A stretch of DNA of 10,305 bases from CBDVBD01 sp965372135 (GCA_965372135.1 CBDVBD010000122.1:1-10305); one strand, 5' to 3'. Positions 1-7,675 are shown, counted from the first letter of the stretch. Program-made: numbers and translations. Notes: generated by a model not told the origin, from the letters alone.

Positions 1-230
1 ACTAATCCCAACGAATGCAATATCCGGAGCCATTTTCGGACCTGATCGCCGGTGACGCCATTAATAGTTTCGATCCCCTGGTCTTCCAAATACCTGACAT
101 ACCGCTGCAAGTCAAGCCGATAGTTGTCAAAGGTATTCTCCGAAGCTCCCTTTTCCAATTGCAGGTAGCTGAGAAAAGCGTCCAACAGGTCGCAGAGGGT
201 GGCGCGTCTTGACAGTTTGGATAGCGTCAT
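1..230 (-). CDS. Tyrosine recombinase XerC/XerD, N-terminal part (runs off left edge)
   Basis: Only the first 76 or so residues are in the window, read on the minus strand from an ATG at 228-230. The protein starts MTLSKLSRRATLCDLLDAFL and continues with a block of the form ENTFDNYRLDLQRYVRYLEDQG. This is the signature of the SAM-like core-binding N-terminal domain of Xer recombinases (ENTxxxYxxDLxxFxxFL). The catalytic domain with the R-H-R-Y residues lies outside, so activity cannot be judged and XerC cannot be told from XerD. Family members resolve chromosome dimers at dif together with FtsK. The ATG directly follows the TAG stop of the MBL hydrolase gene (231-233) with no spacer, so it is almost certainly the last visible gene of the rsmB operon and may be translationally coupled. 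No good Shine-Dalgarno sequence precedes it. Confidence 0.88.
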   Translation of the reverse strand, partial: MTLSKLSRRATLCDLLDAFLSYLQLEKGASENTFDNYRLDLQRYVRYLEDQGIETINGVTGDQVRKWLRILHSLGL

Positions 231-854
231 CTACAGCCGTACGAAACAATTACTGTGCTTTTCGTAGCCGATGGTAGTACTCGGTCCATGACCGGGATAG
301 ACCACCACATCGTCGCCTAAAGTATACAGGTGTTCTTTGATGGATCGGTCCAACACGCTGAAATCACCACCGGGTAAGTCGGTGCGGCCAATGGAATCCC
401 GAAATAACGTATCTCCCACGAAAATAAGCTCATCCCTGAGTAGGCTGACACTCCCGCGGCTGTGTCCTGGAGTATGGATAATCTTGAAACTCAGATTCCC
501 AAGAACGAAATCCTTCCCCTCTTCCAAATAGTGATCCGCCGGGGGCGAACTGATGGCGAACCCAAAGAACGCCGACAGATTGTTGTTAGGGACCGTTAAC
601 ATCGGTGCATCCAATTCGTGAATCCACAGCGGGGCACCGGTGCGTTCCTTGACCAAGCCGTTATCTTTGATGTGATCGCCGTGACCGTGTGTGTTGACAA
701 TATGTTTCACGTTAAGCTTTAGCTCTTGTGCACGATTGAGGATAGACTCCCCTTGATCGCCGGGATCGATAATCATGGCGTCCCGGGTATCCTCGCATCC
801 CACTAAATAACAATTAACCAGGAATGGTCCGACTTCGAATGTTTCCAGTATCAT
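231..854 (-). CDS. MBL-fold metallo-hydrolase (glyoxalase II / YcbL type)
   Basis: A 207-residue metallo-beta-lactamase-fold protein, typical in length for the small YcbL/GloB-like hydrolases. The dinuclear metal site is complete: THGHGDH gives His56, His58, Asp60 and His61, then His131 in TPGHSRGS, bridging Asp148 in FVGDTLF, and His189 in YPGHGPST. The segment IGRTDLPGG (about 156-163) is also characteristic. The long C-terminal helical domain of true glyoxalase II, which binds glutathione, is missing, so the substrate is probably not S-lactoylglutathione in the classical sense; a small thioester is likely but unproven. No signal peptide is visible, so it is cytoplasmic. It lies 1 bp downstream of the QueG-like gene and touches the xer gene. 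Substrate assignment is inference; the fold is certain. Confidence 0.92.
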   Translation of the reverse strand: MILETFEVGPFLVNCYLVGCEDTRDAMIIDPGDQGESILNRAQELKLNVKHIVNTHGHGDHIKDNGLVKERTGAPLWIHELDAPMLTVPNNNLSAFFGFAISSPPADHYLEEGKDFVLGNLSFKIIHTPGHSRGSVSLLRDELIFVGDTLFRDSIGRTDLPGGDFSVLDRSIKEHLYTLGDDVVVYPGHGPSTTIGYEKHSNCFVRL

Positions 855-855
855 A

Positions 856-1530
856 TTATCTCATGTTTCTGACGGCGTCCCGGCAGGCTTTGATGCAGGT
901 ACCGCAGATTTGTTGCCCGATGTCTGGATCCAGTTGATAGTTCTTCAGTAACGTCCAGCACCGGGTGATCTTTTCCGGGTTAAGCGGCAGGATTAGTGCA
1001 TCCACCTGGCAGGCATCGATACAAGCATGACAGGTGCCACATTTCCCCACCGGTATTTTCGGTGAGGGTTCCACCGGTCGATCCAGCAGTAACGTGGTCA
1101 ACCGCAACGCCGAACCCCACTGATTGGTGACCAGCAACCCATGTTTCCCAATCCATCCCATCCCGAAAGAGGCTGCTAAGTGGCGATGTGACACCTCGCC
1201 CCGTTGATGTTGACGGTCAATCACTTTTGAGGCTGAAACAGCATATGCTTTGATTCCAAACATCCTTAAACAGGCTTCCGCATCCTGAGCGATCTTGTCC
1301 AACCGGCGGTTCCATTCCTCGTAAATGCGCGCATATCGCGGTGTGGGACCCTGATCCAGTTCATCCACTACTTCATCAGGCAAAGGCAATCCCCAGACAA
1401 TCGCACCACGCCAGGGTCCCTCGGGCACCCAGATTTTGTGTTTCTTGGACAAAGTACCATACGCCATCGCCGGTGCAGTGGGGATACTAAGAATATCCTG
1501 AATGCGGAGGATGTCAGGTTCATTTTGCAC
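856..1530 (-). CDS. QueG-like double [4Fe-4S] cluster protein, short form
   Basis: A 224-residue protein related to epoxyqueuosine reductase (COG1600). The conserved FGMGWIGKHGLLV (about 122-134) matches the AGLGWIGKNTLL block of QueG. It is followed by two ferredoxin-type motifs: Cys164, 167, 170 and 174 (CGTCHACIDAC), then Cys191 and Cys209, 212 and 216 (CGTCIKAC), enough for two [4Fe-4S] clusters. It differs from real QueG. It is much shorter than the usual 300-380 residues, lacks the C-terminal HEAT-like region, and in my hand alignment the catalytic aspartate of the VDxxPVxER segment is not kept (about Gln109). A redox role is likely; queuosine synthesis is doubtful. The start is GTG at 1528-1530, three bases after the rpe stop; no ATG lies in frame near it. 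Confidence 0.82.
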   Translation of the reverse strand: MQNEPDILRIQDILSIPTAPAMAYGTLSKKHKIWVPEGPWRGAIVWGLPLPDEVVDELDQGPTPRYARIYEEWNRRLDKIAQDAEACLRMFGIKAYAVSASKVIDRQHQRGEVSHRHLAASFGMGWIGKHGLLVTNQWGSALRLTTLLLDRPVEPSPKIPVGKCGTCHACIDACQVDALILPLNPEKITRCWTLLKNYQLDPDIGQQICGTCIKACRDAVRNMR

Positions 1531-1533
1531 TAT

Positions 1534-2205
1534 TCACTCACGGATTGCTGCTCGAAACTTCGGGATGGTGTTCGTGGCTCCTTCTTTGAATACTGACGTG
1601 CCCGCCACTAACACATCCGCACCGGCTTTAATCACCTTCGATGCGTTTCCCGGCGATATTCCACCATCCACAGATAACCGTATATCTCGTCCGGAATCAT
1701 CGATAATCTTCCGAATCTTCTTTAATCGATTTACCGCATTATTAATGAATTCCTGCCCGCCGAATCCGGGATTCACTGACATCACCAACACCAAATCTAC
1801 AAATTCGATCACCGGATCCACCACCGAAATCAGCGTAGCTGGATTTAATGCGATCCCCGCTTTGCCACCCAAATCGTGGATATGATGCAGCGCCCGGTGC
1901 AGGTGTCGGCACGTTTCCGGATGTACTGTGATCCAATCAGCACCAGCTTTTACATACCATTCCATCGACTCTTCCGGATTGGTAATCATCAAATGCACAT
2001 CCAAGGGCATCTTTGTGATCGCTCGGATTTGTTTGATGATACCGGGACCGAAAGTCAGATTCGGTACATAATGTCCGTCCATTACATCGCAGTGAATCCA
2101 ATCGGTACCGGCAGTTTCAGCAGCGTTGATTTCCTCAGCTAAATGTCCGAAATCCGCTGCTAAGATCGATGGAGACAAGATAATGGTGTTTGCTTGAGGG
2201 CTCAT
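1534..2205 (-). CDS. rpe: Ribulose-phosphate 3-epimerase
   Basis: A full-length 223-residue TIM-barrel enzyme that interconverts D-ribulose 5-phosphate and D-xylulose 5-phosphate in the pentose phosphate pathway. All family blocks are present: SPSILAADF at the start, HCDVMDGHYVPNLTFGP (His38, catalytic and metal-binding Asp40), DVHLMI (His71), HPE (95-97), VMSVNPGFGGQ (141-151), SVDGGI (second catalytic Asp180) and the phosphate-binding GADVLVAGTSVF. His38, Asp40, His71 and Asp180 form the metal and proton-relay site. The ATG (2203-2205) overlaps the TGA of the upstream PASTA gene by four bases (ATGA), which suggests translational coupling. Its place after rsmB and a PASTA gene resembles the Firmicutes prkC-rsgA-rpe neighbourhood. 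Confidence 0.97.
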   Translation of the reverse strand: MSPQANTIILSPSILAADFGHLAEEINAAETAGTDWIHCDVMDGHYVPNLTFGPGIIKQIRAITKMPLDVHLMITNPEESMEWYVKAGADWITVHPETCRHLHRALHHIHDLGGKAGIALNPATLISVVDPVIEFVDLVLVMSVNPGFGGQEFINNAVNRLKKIRKIIDDSGRDIRLSVDGGISPGNASKVIKAGADVLVAGTSVFKEGATNTIPKFRAAIRE

Positions 2206-3023
2206 GGTGTGGTGGTTTCCTGATCGGTTGAGGGTAGTTGTTCGTTTGGGGAGGTAATTACAGCGCTATCAGGTTGCGTAGGTACTGCAATCAACAGGTC
2301 GATTGCGGTACCCTTGGGTACTTCGGTTTCCGATTTGATCGACTGCCCGACTACGGTATTTTTCGGATATTGTTTGGTGGTTCTATGGCGAATCAGTCCC
2401 AGGGAAAGCCCGGAATCGATTAGTATCCGCTTCGCTTTACTCAAGGGTTCCCCAAGCAGTTTCGGCACCACAAACTCCAACGGTTCCGGCCCCAACGACA
2501 CCGATATTGCCACCATGGTGTTTTTGTGGAGCAGGGAATCTTGCGGAAAGGATTGAGCAGCCACCACTCCCCGGGGATAATGATCGGAATATTCGTATCT
2601 AATGCTGTCTTCAGGAATCACTAATCCCAACGACGACGCGGTATTCAGCGCTCCTTTGCTGGATGCACCGATCAATCGCGGCATCGGGATTAACTTCTCA
2701 CCACCGGATACGATCACACTGATTATCCTACCGGATTTCGTGATAGCGCCGGCGGGCGGGATTTGCTCTATTATCGTGCCAGCCGGCAGATGATCATCGG
2801 ACACGATCTTGGATGTCTGCAGCCGGTATCTCTGTTTCTTGGTAACCGTCTCAGCTTGGACTTTTGACATCCCCACCAACTCCGGTACTTGTCGTTCCTG
2901 ACCGAGTCTGGTGTATAACGGCATGACCAGCTTGTCCATCAAGAATAAAAGAACAAAGCCGATCAAACCAAATGCCAGAGCGATTTTCCCCAGCATAAGC
3001 AGCTTTTGTTTCCAGGATTTCAC
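2202..3023 (-). CDS. Membrane-anchored protein with three PASTA domains, no kinase domain
   Basis: 273 residues. A short basic N-terminus (MKSWKQK) leads into one hydrophobic helix at about 11-30, so the protein is anchored in the inner membrane with the rest outside. Three PASTA repeats follow at roughly 43-108, 110-178 and 182-247. Each opens with a V/MPxLxG-type motif (VPELVGM, MPRLIGA, VPKLLGE) and contains a V-x-x-Q-x-x-x-P-like turn. A low-complexity tail rich in Pro, Ser and Thr ends it. PASTA domains bind peptidoglycan fragments or mediate contacts in PrkC/PknB kinases and class B penicillin-binding proteins; neither a kinase nor a transpeptidase domain is present. The start is GTG (3021-3023) with GGAG four bases upstream. 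It sits between rsmB and rpe, where Firmicutes carry prkC. A sensor or cell-wall scaffold role is inferred. Confidence 0.9.
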   Translation of the reverse strand: MKSWKQKLLMLGKIALAFGLIGFVLLFLMDKLVMPLYTRLGQERQVPELVGMSKVQAETVTKKQRYRLQTSKIVSDDHLPAGTIIEQIPPAGAITKSGRIISVIVSGGEKLIPMPRLIGASSKGALNTASSLGLVIPEDSIRYEYSDHYPRGVVAAQSFPQDSLLHKNTMVAISVSLGPEPLEFVVPKLLGEPLSKAKRILIDSGLSLGLIRHRTTKQYPKNTVVGQSIKSETEVPKGTAIDLLIAVPTQPDSAVITSPNEQLPSTDQETTTP

Positions 3024-3038
3024 ACTACTCCAAACGGT

Positions 3039-4376
3039 CTAATTTCGCACCAGCCGTACCGCATAGGACCCGTCCATATCATGGATATGAGGGATCGTCT
3101 CGATTTCACCTCTGGGATTGACTACATCACGATGCACCCAACCTGCAGCGTCATCTCTCACCCATTCTGAATGGTCGTCCAGAAATCCATCAACCAACTC
3201 CCAATTTTCTTCGGGCTCGGTGGTACAAGTACTATAAACCATTACACCACCTGGTTTTACCAAACCGGAAGCTGTATCGAGGATAGAACGCTGCACCGAG
3301 ATAACGCGTCGGATGTCGTTTTCCTTGCGATTCCAACGAATATCCGGACGCCGCCGTATTACCCCTAATCCGGTACACGGTACATCCAACAAAACCCGGT
3401 CGAAAAATGTAGGTATCAGGGTGCTGCCGTCTCCTGCCAGACACCGGATGCTGGACAATCCCATCCGCTCGATATGTTCTCTCACCTTCCGAATCCGAAC
3501 CGGAGATATATCCTGCGCCACTACAGACCCTTTATCCCCAGTCAACTCGGCAATCTGGCTGGTTTTCCCACCCGGAGCGGCACAAAAATCCAGAATCACC
3601 TCCCCCGGCTGTGGATCAAGCAACTGCACCGGCAGTCCGGCGCTGATATCCTGAACCGTACACAACCCATCCTGCAACGGCTGCCAATCGGAGGTATTCA
3701 CCCGGTCTTTCAACAACACATGCCATGGAGAAACCGGTGATATTTCTGCCGCCATTCCCTGTTCCGCAAGCAGCGCTAAGAAAGATTCCAAGTCGGTCTT
3801 CAGCGGATTCCAACGCACCCATAATCCGGGTGTCCGGTTATTCGCTTGGCAAAAAGCCTCCGCCCCACTCCACCCAAAACGCACTACCCAGCGCTTAACC
3901 AGCCAATTGGGATGGGAGGTTCGGATTGCCAATGATTCTAACCGGTTCTTGGGGTCCGGTTCCGGCAGCGCATCCTTTTCCCTGATGGCTCGACGGAGTA
4001 TCGCATTAACCAAACGTCCTGGCTTTTCACCTAACTGCTCCTTAGCAAGCTCCACACTGGAATCCACCGCAGCATGGTCCGGGATGCGATCCAGATACAG
4101 CAGTTGATATAATCCCAAACGCAGGATATATTTCAAGCCTAGATCCGCCCGGCGAAAATCACCCTGGAACCAGCGTCGGAGATAATAATCCAGCCGTCCA
4201 CGCCACCTAATTGTCCCATACACTAACTCGGTGGTTAGCTGCCGGTCCCTCGAGGATAGATTTGCTTGTTCGAGTTCACGGGACAGTCGTTCGTCGATGC
4301 TGCCTTGACGATCCGACGAAAGCACAGACAGCGCAACCTCACGAGCCGACAACGAGTGATCTCCCCGATATACCAT
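3039..4376 (-). CDS. rsmB: 16S rRNA (cytosine-967-C5)-methyltransferase RsmB
   Basis: A 445-residue, full-length RsmB (Sun/Fmu). Residues about 10-140 form the NusB-like RNA-binding domain (AREVALSVL, TTELVYGTIRWRGRLDYYL, LPDHAAV-like IPDHAAVDSSVELAK). The C-terminal part is the SAM-dependent methyltransferase: VILDFCAAPGGKTSQIAEL binds SAM, LLDVPCTGLGVIRRRPDIRW carries motif IV Cys334, and VYSTCTTEPEEN carries motif VI with the likely nucleophile Cys384. It methylates C967 of 16S rRNA. It is the first gene of the minus-strand operon, 15 bp before the PASTA gene. No Shine-Dalgarno is visible before the ATG (4374-4376), and an in-frame TAA lies two codons upstream, so the start cannot be further out. 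Confidence 0.96.
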   Translation of the reverse strand: MVYRGDHSLSAREVALSVLSSDRQGSIDERLSRELEQANLSSRDRQLTTELVYGTIRWRGRLDYYLRRWFQGDFRRADLGLKYILRLGLYQLLYLDRIPDHAAVDSSVELAKEQLGEKPGRLVNAILRRAIREKDALPEPDPKNRLESLAIRTSHPNWLVKRWVVRFGWSGAEAFCQANNRTPGLWVRWNPLKTDLESFLALLAEQGMAAEISPVSPWHVLLKDRVNTSDWQPLQDGLCTVQDISAGLPVQLLDPQPGEVILDFCAAPGGKTSQIAELTGDKGSVVAQDISPVRIRKVREHIERMGLSSIRCLAGDGSTLIPTFFDRVLLDVPCTGLGVIRRRPDIRWNRKENDIRRVISVQRSILDTASGLVKPGGVMVYSTCTTEPEENWELVDGFLDDHSEWVRDDAAGWVHRDVVNPRGEIETIPHIHDMDGSYAVRLVRN

Positions 4377-4384
4377 AGTTTATA

Positions 4385-4413
4385 AATTTAATCAAATCCA
4401 CAATAAAATGCAA
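4385..4413 (-). promoter_or_regulatory. Candidate promoter of the rsmB operon
   Basis: On the minus strand TTGCAT (4408-4413), a 17-base spacer and TAAATT (4385-4390) lie just upstream of rsmB. The second box fits TAnnTT. It ends only eight bases before the ATG, so transcription from it would begin at or next to the start codon, which would explain the absence of a Shine-Dalgarno sequence. The -35 box is weak (three matches to TTGACA), so this is tentative. Confidence 0.35.
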
Positions 4414-4444
4414 GTCATTTTAGAAAAAGCGATGCAGGTCGCTA

Positions 4445-4485
4445 AAGCTTAAGCTTGACTTTTACCTTTTTCATGATTACATTTG
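4445..4485 (+). promoter_or_regulatory. Candidate promoter of the LPS operon, with a palindrome on the -35 box
   Basis: TTGACT (4455-4460), a 17-base spacer and TACATTTG (4478-4485). The last element matches the Bacteroidota -7 consensus TAnnTTTG exactly. A perfect 12-base palindrome, AAGCTTAAGCTT (4445-4456), overlaps the first two bases of the -35 box and could be an operator, although it may be chance. Transcription would start about 40 bases before the acyltransferase ATG. Confidence 0.5.
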
Positions 4486-4531
4486 CTATATCATTTTTTC
4501 TCACACAGATTTCTTAGTAAAATTGCCTAAT

Positions 4532-5440
4532 ATGAAATTTCGTCACCGGCTGGAATTCCTTGTTGTACGGCTTCTGGCATGGGTTGCCTGTCTCTTACCT
4601 TTGCCAATCGCCATTGCAATGGGTCGAGGATTGGGATGGATAGGATTTTCCCTGCTCAGGATTCGCAGACAGGTAACGTTGGACAACCTCGGGGTTGCAT
4701 ATCCCGATAAGTCTGAAATATGGGTACGGAAAACAGCAGGCGCCTGCTACCGTCATTTCGGTCGGGTAGCGGTGGAATTAGCCCGGCTGCCGAAATTGAA
4801 TCACCGCTGGATCGAACGCAACCTGGATTTTCGCGGGCGGGAGGTGCTGGATCGCTGCCTGGAAAAAGGTCGTGGTGGAATTGTACTGTCCGGGCATTTC
4901 GGGAATTGGGAAATCATGGGTGCCACAGCATCGGTGTTGGGATATCCAATTACTTACATCGTCACCACCCAGCGCAACAAGGGCGTGGAAGCATTAATAG
5001 ATAACTTACGCCGGGGGATGAACATTGAAATAATTAAAACCCATGACAGCCCGAAAATGATAATCCAAGCATTGAAGAACAACCGGTTACTGGCGGTGTT
5101 GAGCGATCAGGATGCTCACGAGGACGGCGAATTTGTGACTTTCTTCGGACGACCGGCATCCACACCCCGCGGTGGTCCGGTACTGCACCTCAAAACCGGT
5201 GCCGCACTGATTTTCGGATATGCAACCGGCTTACCCGGTGGGAAATGGCAGGTGACTTTCGAAGAAATCCCCGCCCCGCCCAACGATCTGGACACCAACG
5301 CAAAAGTAAAGTCACTTCTCACCAACGCTACTGAAAGACTGGAACAGGAAGTACGAAAAAACCCGGAACAGTGGCTGTGGATGCACCGCCGATGGAAGAC
5401 TCAACCCCCCATGGATAATTCAACTGAATCTAACTCATAG
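4532..5440 (+). CDS. LpxL/HtrB-family lipid A (Kdo-dependent) acyltransferase
   Basis: About 302 residues. An N-terminal hydrophobic segment (about 8-30, LVVRLLAWVACLLPLPIAIA) tethers it to the inner membrane. The catalytic HX4E motif is present as GHFGNWE (His122, Glu127). Other family blocks are RHFGRVAVELARLP, LLAVLSDQDA, the FFGRPASTPRGGPV block and the C-terminal PEQWLWMHRRWK. LpxL-type enzymes transfer a secondary acyl chain from acyl-ACP to the lipid A precursor. It heads a plus-strand operon with two family 9 glycosyltransferases, which supports an LPS role; which acyl chain it adds cannot be read from sequence. I chose ATG 4532 as start. An in-frame TTG at 4523 would add three residues; neither has a clear Shine-Dalgarno sequence. 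Confidence 0.92.
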   Translation: MKFRHRLEFLVVRLLAWVACLLPLPIAIAMGRGLGWIGFSLLRIRRQVTLDNLGVAYPDKSEIWVRKTAGACYRHFGRVAVELARLPKLNHRWIERNLDFRGREVLDRCLEKGRGGIVLSGHFGNWEIMGATASVLGYPITYIVTTQRNKGVEALIDNLRRGMNIEIIKTHDSPKMIIQALKNNRLLAVLSDQDAHEDGEFVTFFGRPASTPRGGPVLHLKTGAALIFGYATGLPGGKWQVTFEEIPAPPNDLDTNAKVKSLLTNATERLEQEVRKNPEQWLWMHRRWKTQPPMDNSTESNS

Positions 5441-5446
5441 GACATC

Positions 5447-6589
5447 ATGGCTTACCAATTTGTAGCACATTACGACTGCCGGTATTTTAATGGATACAAA
5501 CCCTGCAAATACAAACGGTTATGTGAAGACTGCCCTGATTACGACCCACCCTTCCCCCGGATTCTCATAATCAACCTCCACGCCATGGGAGATGTACTGC
5601 GCACCACCGCATTATTACCCAAAATCCGCCGCAAGTACCCCAAGGCATTCATCACGTGGATAACCCTGCCATCATCTGCGGCACTTCTAAAGGGAAATCC
5701 GCTAATCGATCAGATACTGTACTGGAGTCCGGAAGCCCTTGAAGGGCTGCGAATCCGGGAATTTGACATACTGCTGAACGTGGATAAAGCACCGGAATCC
5801 GCCGGCTTAGCGATGTCGGTCACCGCACCGGACAAGCGGGGATTTGGACTGAACCGATTCGGAAGCATCGCACCATTGAATCCGGAAGCGGAGTACATGT
5901 ATTATCTGGGATTGAATGACGAAGAAAAATTCTATAAGAACCAAAAAACCGAACTGGAATTATTGGCGGAAGCCTTGGGATTCGAGTATCAACCTGACGA
6001 ATACATACTGGAGCTCGATCCGGGAGAGAAAGAAATGGCACTGCGTTTTCGTCAGGCAATCCCATTAAATCCCAATGAAATCGCAATCGGGCTGAACACT
6101 GGTTGTTCCGCTTTATTCCCCTACAAGAAATTACCGGTGCCCTTTCAGGCGATGATCGCCGACCACATCCATAACGAAATCCACGACACCCAAATACTGC
6201 TGCTTGGCGGCAAAGAAGATACTGAGCGGAACCAAGAAATCCGGAAATTGGCAGCGGTACCAGTCACCCAGACCCCGACCACGCACGGTCTGCGCAATGG
6301 AATCATAGTTGAAGACGCCTGTGATGTCATAGTCAGCGGGGATTCGTTGGGGATGCACATCGCCATCGGACTGAAAAAGGAAGTGGTGGTGTGGTTTGGA
6401 TTATCCTGTCCCCAGGAAATCGAACTATTCGGACGGGGAACTAAAATATTATCCCAAGTGGATTGCGGACCCTGCTGGCGTAAAGGATGCAGCAACGATC
6501 CCAAATGCTACGACAGCGTGGATCCGGATGAAGTAATCGATGCAGTCAAACAAGGAGTGGAGCGCATCCGTGCCCGACGATCCCAATAA
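5447..6589 (+). CDS. Glycosyltransferase family 9 protein with N-terminal four-cysteine motif
   Basis: 380 residues. The GT9 (ADP-heptose:LPS heptosyltransferase) fold shows in ILIINLHAMGDVLRTTALLPKIR (about 39-61, Asp49 in the GD motif) and in the C-terminal nucleotide-sugar site VIVSGDSLGMHIAIGL (about 294-309). An extension before the fold carries Cys11, Cys20, Cys26 and Cys29 (DCRYFNGYKPC ... LCEDCPDY). The tail carries Cys340, 343, 348 and 354 (DCGPCWRKGC ... KCYDSV). The tail pattern is common in GT9 proteins; the N-terminal one looks like a zinc or iron-sulfur ligand set. It begins six bases after the acyltransferase stop, with AGGA four bases before the ATG, and overlaps the next gene. 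It probably adds a heptose or other sugar to the LPS core; donor and acceptor are unknown. Confidence 0.88.
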   Translation: MAYQFVAHYDCRYFNGYKPCKYKRLCEDCPDYDPPFPRILIINLHAMGDVLRTTALLPKIRRKYPKAFITWITLPSSAALLKGNPLIDQILYWSPEALEGLRIREFDILLNVDKAPESAGLAMSVTAPDKRGFGLNRFGSIAPLNPEAEYMYYLGLNDEEKFYKNQKTELELLAEALGFEYQPDEYILELDPGEKEMALRFRQAIPLNPNEIAIGLNTGCSALFPYKKLPVPFQAMIADHIHNEIHDTQILLLGGKEDTERNQEIRKLAAVPVTQTPTTHGLRNGIIVEDACDVIVSGDSLGMHIAIGLKKEVVVWFGLSCPQEIELFGRGTKILSQVDCGPCWRKGCSNDPKCYDSVDPDEVIDAVKQGVERIRARRSQ

Positions 6590-7619
6590 AATACTGATTA
6601 TCCAAACCGCATTTATCGGTGATGTGATATACACCACGCCCTTGATCCGCGAGGTGAAACGGAGATGGGCTGATGCCCATCTGACGGTGATGGTGGCGCC
6701 GCGAGGGGAATTCGTGTTGTCCAACAACCCCCATATCGACGAGCTATTGATCATGGACAAACGGGGTGTCGATCGGGGAATGGACGGCATGCTCAAATGG
6801 ATGCGTGACTTGAAGAAACGCCATTTCGACCTGATAATATCGCCCCATCGATCATGGCGCAGCGCACTGCTGGCAATGGTAACCGGCGCAAAACGCAAAG
6901 TGGGATTCCGCAAGGGATTGGGACGTTGGATATATCACCCTTCGGTGCCCTATCGCCCCAAACAGGAACCTCGCTATGTGCAGCGAAAGCTGGACTTAAT
7001 GCGTGCGATTGGATCAAATGGCTTATCTCCCCAGGTCGAATTATTCGTGAGTCAAGATGATCGCAATCTGGTCAACAAAATATTGAACGATCATGGTATC
7101 GATGATAAACCACTGGCTGCATTAAACCCGGGAAGCCAGTGGTTAACGAAACAATGGTTGCCGGAATACTATGCCGAATTGGGGTCAAGAATCGGGCGGG
7201 AATTGTACATGCAGGTGGTGTTGTTAGGGTCGCCTCAGGAAAAGGAAATGCTGGATTATATCGAGCAACATACCGATCCCAAACCCTGGAATCGCGCTGG
7301 TGATTCGTTGGGCGTGGCGGCGGCTTGGTTGGAACGATCTGAAGTATATGTGGGCGGCGACACCGGACCTACTTATATGGCAGTAGCGGTGGGCACCAAA
7401 CATGTGATAGCTTTGTACGGACCGACTCCGGAGAATGTGTTCGATTTCCGGGATAGCGATGCGGTGATATTCAAGGATGGATTACGCTGCCGTCCTTGCA
7501 GTCCTCACGGTCCCCGAGTCTGCCCCATCGGCACCCTGGAATGCCAAACCGGCATCATGCCTGGGCAGGTGTACGATGTTATTACTGGCAAAATTAGAGT
7601 ATCTCCTCCAGACTCATAG
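6570..7619 (+). CDS. Glycosyltransferase family 9, heptosyltransferase (WaaF/WaaC-like)
   Basis: About 349 residues. It opens with KILIIQTAFIGDVIYTTPLI, the classical GT9 N-terminal strand with the GD motif. ALNPGSQWLTKQWLPEYYAELG (donor-binding region) and YVGGDTGPTYMAVAVGTKHV follow. The usual His of GDTGPTH is Tyr here. A cysteine-rich tail (CRPC ... CPIGTLEC) is shared with many family members. It probably transfers ADP-heptose to the LPS inner core; the sugar is inferred. I prefer GTG 6570, which has GGAG (6559-6562) seven bases upstream and starts just before the first strand. An in-frame ATG at 6540 would add ten residues and lengthen the overlap with the preceding gene from 20 to 50 bp. 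It is the last gene of the operon. Confidence 0.9.
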   Translation: MPDDPNKILIIQTAFIGDVIYTTPLIREVKRRWADAHLTVMVAPRGEFVLSNNPHIDELLIMDKRGVDRGMDGMLKWMRDLKKRHFDLIISPHRSWRSALLAMVTGAKRKVGFRKGLGRWIYHPSVPYRPKQEPRYVQRKLDLMRAIGSNGLSPQVELFVSQDDRNLVNKILNDHGIDDKPLAALNPGSQWLTKQWLPEYYAELGSRIGRELYMQVVLLGSPQEKEMLDYIEQHTDPKPWNRAGDSLGVAAAWLERSEVYVGGDTGPTYMAVAVGTKHVIALYGPTPENVFDFRDSDAVIFKDGLRCRPCSPHGPRVCPIGTLECQTGIMPGQVYDVITGKIRVSPPDS

Positions 7620-7646
7620 AAAATATAACACAGTAAGAGAAATTAC

Positions 7647-7675
7647 TTGACTTTTAGCGGTTTCAACTATATATT
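7647..7675 (+). promoter_or_regulatory. Promoter of the aspartic protease gene
   Basis: TTGACT (7647-7652), a 17-base spacer and TATATT (7670-7675). This matches TTGACA in five of six positions and TATAAT in five of six, and also fits TAnnTT. The 11 bases CTTGACTTTTA around the -35 box are identical to those at 4454-4464 before the LPS operon. The leader would be about 100 bases. Confidence 0.6.

Noticed and set aside
15..212. A plus-strand open frame of 65 codons at the left edge.
   Set aside because: The minus strand of the same stretch encodes the clear XerC/XerD N-terminal domain.
4720..5004. A 94-codon frame inside the acyltransferase gene.
   Set aside because: It lies out of frame within a well-conserved LpxL-family protein and matches nothing recognisable.
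6449..6913. A 154-codon minus-strand frame across the junction of the two glycosyltransferase genes.
   Set aside because: Both plus-strand proteins are conserved over this stretch, the frame has no Shine-Dalgarno, and its product is low in recognisable structure.
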